Shown: positions 50,896 to 51,049 of the stretch, one piece after another
Layout: each line of letters begins with the position of its first letter
Numbering within the stretch: position 1 is the stretch's first letter
DNA from: Rhizobacter sp.
GTDB taxonomy: Bacteria > Pseudomonadota > Gammaproteobacteria > Burkholderiales > Burkholderiaceae_C
Assembly: GCF_018780185.1 (NCBI RefSeq)
Contig: NZ_JADMJX010000109.1
Coordinates: 1-51,049 of the forward strand
Reading direction: 5' to 3'
Length of the DNA: 51,049 nucleotides
Translations under genes and position numbers: made by a program
Notes under the pieces: model-generated
What the model saw: the letters and a program-made list of their open reading frames with translations, nothing else
The model's database searches: none
What the model was told of the DNA's origin: nothing

Positions 50896-51036
50896 CTAGT
50901 TTCGCTTGGGCACCTTACCCGCGGCACGGCGCTTTGCCTTGGCTAAGCTCTGCTCCACCCGCTTGACCAGCGCATGGCCTTCCATGCCAAGAGCGCTTGC
51001 AATCTTCAAGGCGAGTCCCTCTGAGCCCGACGGACT
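50896..51036 (-). CDS. C-terminal fragment of an unknown protein at the right edge
   Basis: Minus-strand frame of 46 codons ending at 50896: SPSGSEGLALKIASALGMEG followed by a Lys/Arg-rich tail (ending KVPKRN). An in-frame TAA at 51037-51039 cuts it off from anything further upstream, so it is either a short gene with a non-ATG start or a remnant. No family recognised. The gap 50810-50895 shows nothing. Confidence 0.3.
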   Translation of the reverse strand, partial: SPSGSEGLALKIASALGMEGHALVKRVEQSLAKAKRRAAGKVPKRN

Positions 51037-51049
51037 TTATTGCTCAGAT

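Overview
The window is GC-rich and has the gene style of a Burkholderiales betaproteobacterium: LuxR/RsaM/LuxI quorum sensing, a DUF1161-type protein, SenA/SenB selenoneine genes, and intergenic repeats of the kind common in the Rubrivivax/Comamonadaceae group. The order-level placement is an inference from gene content and composition.

Layout. 315-1922: a lone ATPase fused to a DUF4435/TOPRIM-like domain, a possible single-gene anti-phage system. 1952-4306: a MATE exporter, a collapsed dihydrofolate-reductase-family pseudogene and an isochorismatase-like hydrolase. 4342-19423: a quorum-sensing module (luxR, rsaM-like, luxI) followed by a same-strand biosynthetic operon. It holds two ATP-grasp ligases, two lysine/ornithine N-hydroxylases, a glycine-oxidase-like flavoenzyme, a cytosolic LivK-like protein, an MFS exporter, a stand-alone cupin, a methionyl-tRNA-synthetase-like protein, and an OprD-type porin between two DUF1579-like paralogues. 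The set N-hydroxylase + cupin + MetRS-like + DAO-like flavoenzyme matches the hydrazine (N-N bond) forming machinery described for Streptomyces s56-p1, triacsin and formycin/pyrazomycin. Here it is split into separate genes, coupled to ATP-grasp ligases instead of an NRPS, and placed beside an acyl-homoserine-lactone synthase. This is the best candidate for an undescribed system.

19430-26502: a mobile-looking tRNA region. A small HTH protein faces a strong promoter whose spacer holds a perfect operator-like dyad. The promoter, a short leader ORF and an intrinsic terminator occur twice. Downstream are seven tRNA-like genes, several with abnormal features, a 140-bp element with inverted ends present twice, a boxB/boxA-like antitermination signal, and PcfJ-like and HNH genes interleaved with the tRNAs. 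26661-30931: senB and senA back to back with overlapping start codons, a fatty-acid-hydroxylase-family protein and a membrane-anchored AraC regulator.

30937-49903: seventeen minus-strand genes, many overlapping by 1-4 bp, that look like one 19-kb operon: PhnCDE-type transporter, transglutaminase-like protein, SQR-like flavoprotein, RND/LolA-like/porin trio, DsrE-like protein, Fe-S subunit, molybdopterin oxidoreductase, cytochrome c', thioredoxin reductase, cysteine desulfurase, flavocytochrome c sulfide dehydrogenase pair and a nucleoside phosphorylase. A divergent ArsR-rhodanese regulator with two direct-repeat operators at 49972 and 50050 probably controls it. Oxidation or uptake of a reduced-sulfur compound is the likely theme; the substrate cannot be read from the sequence.
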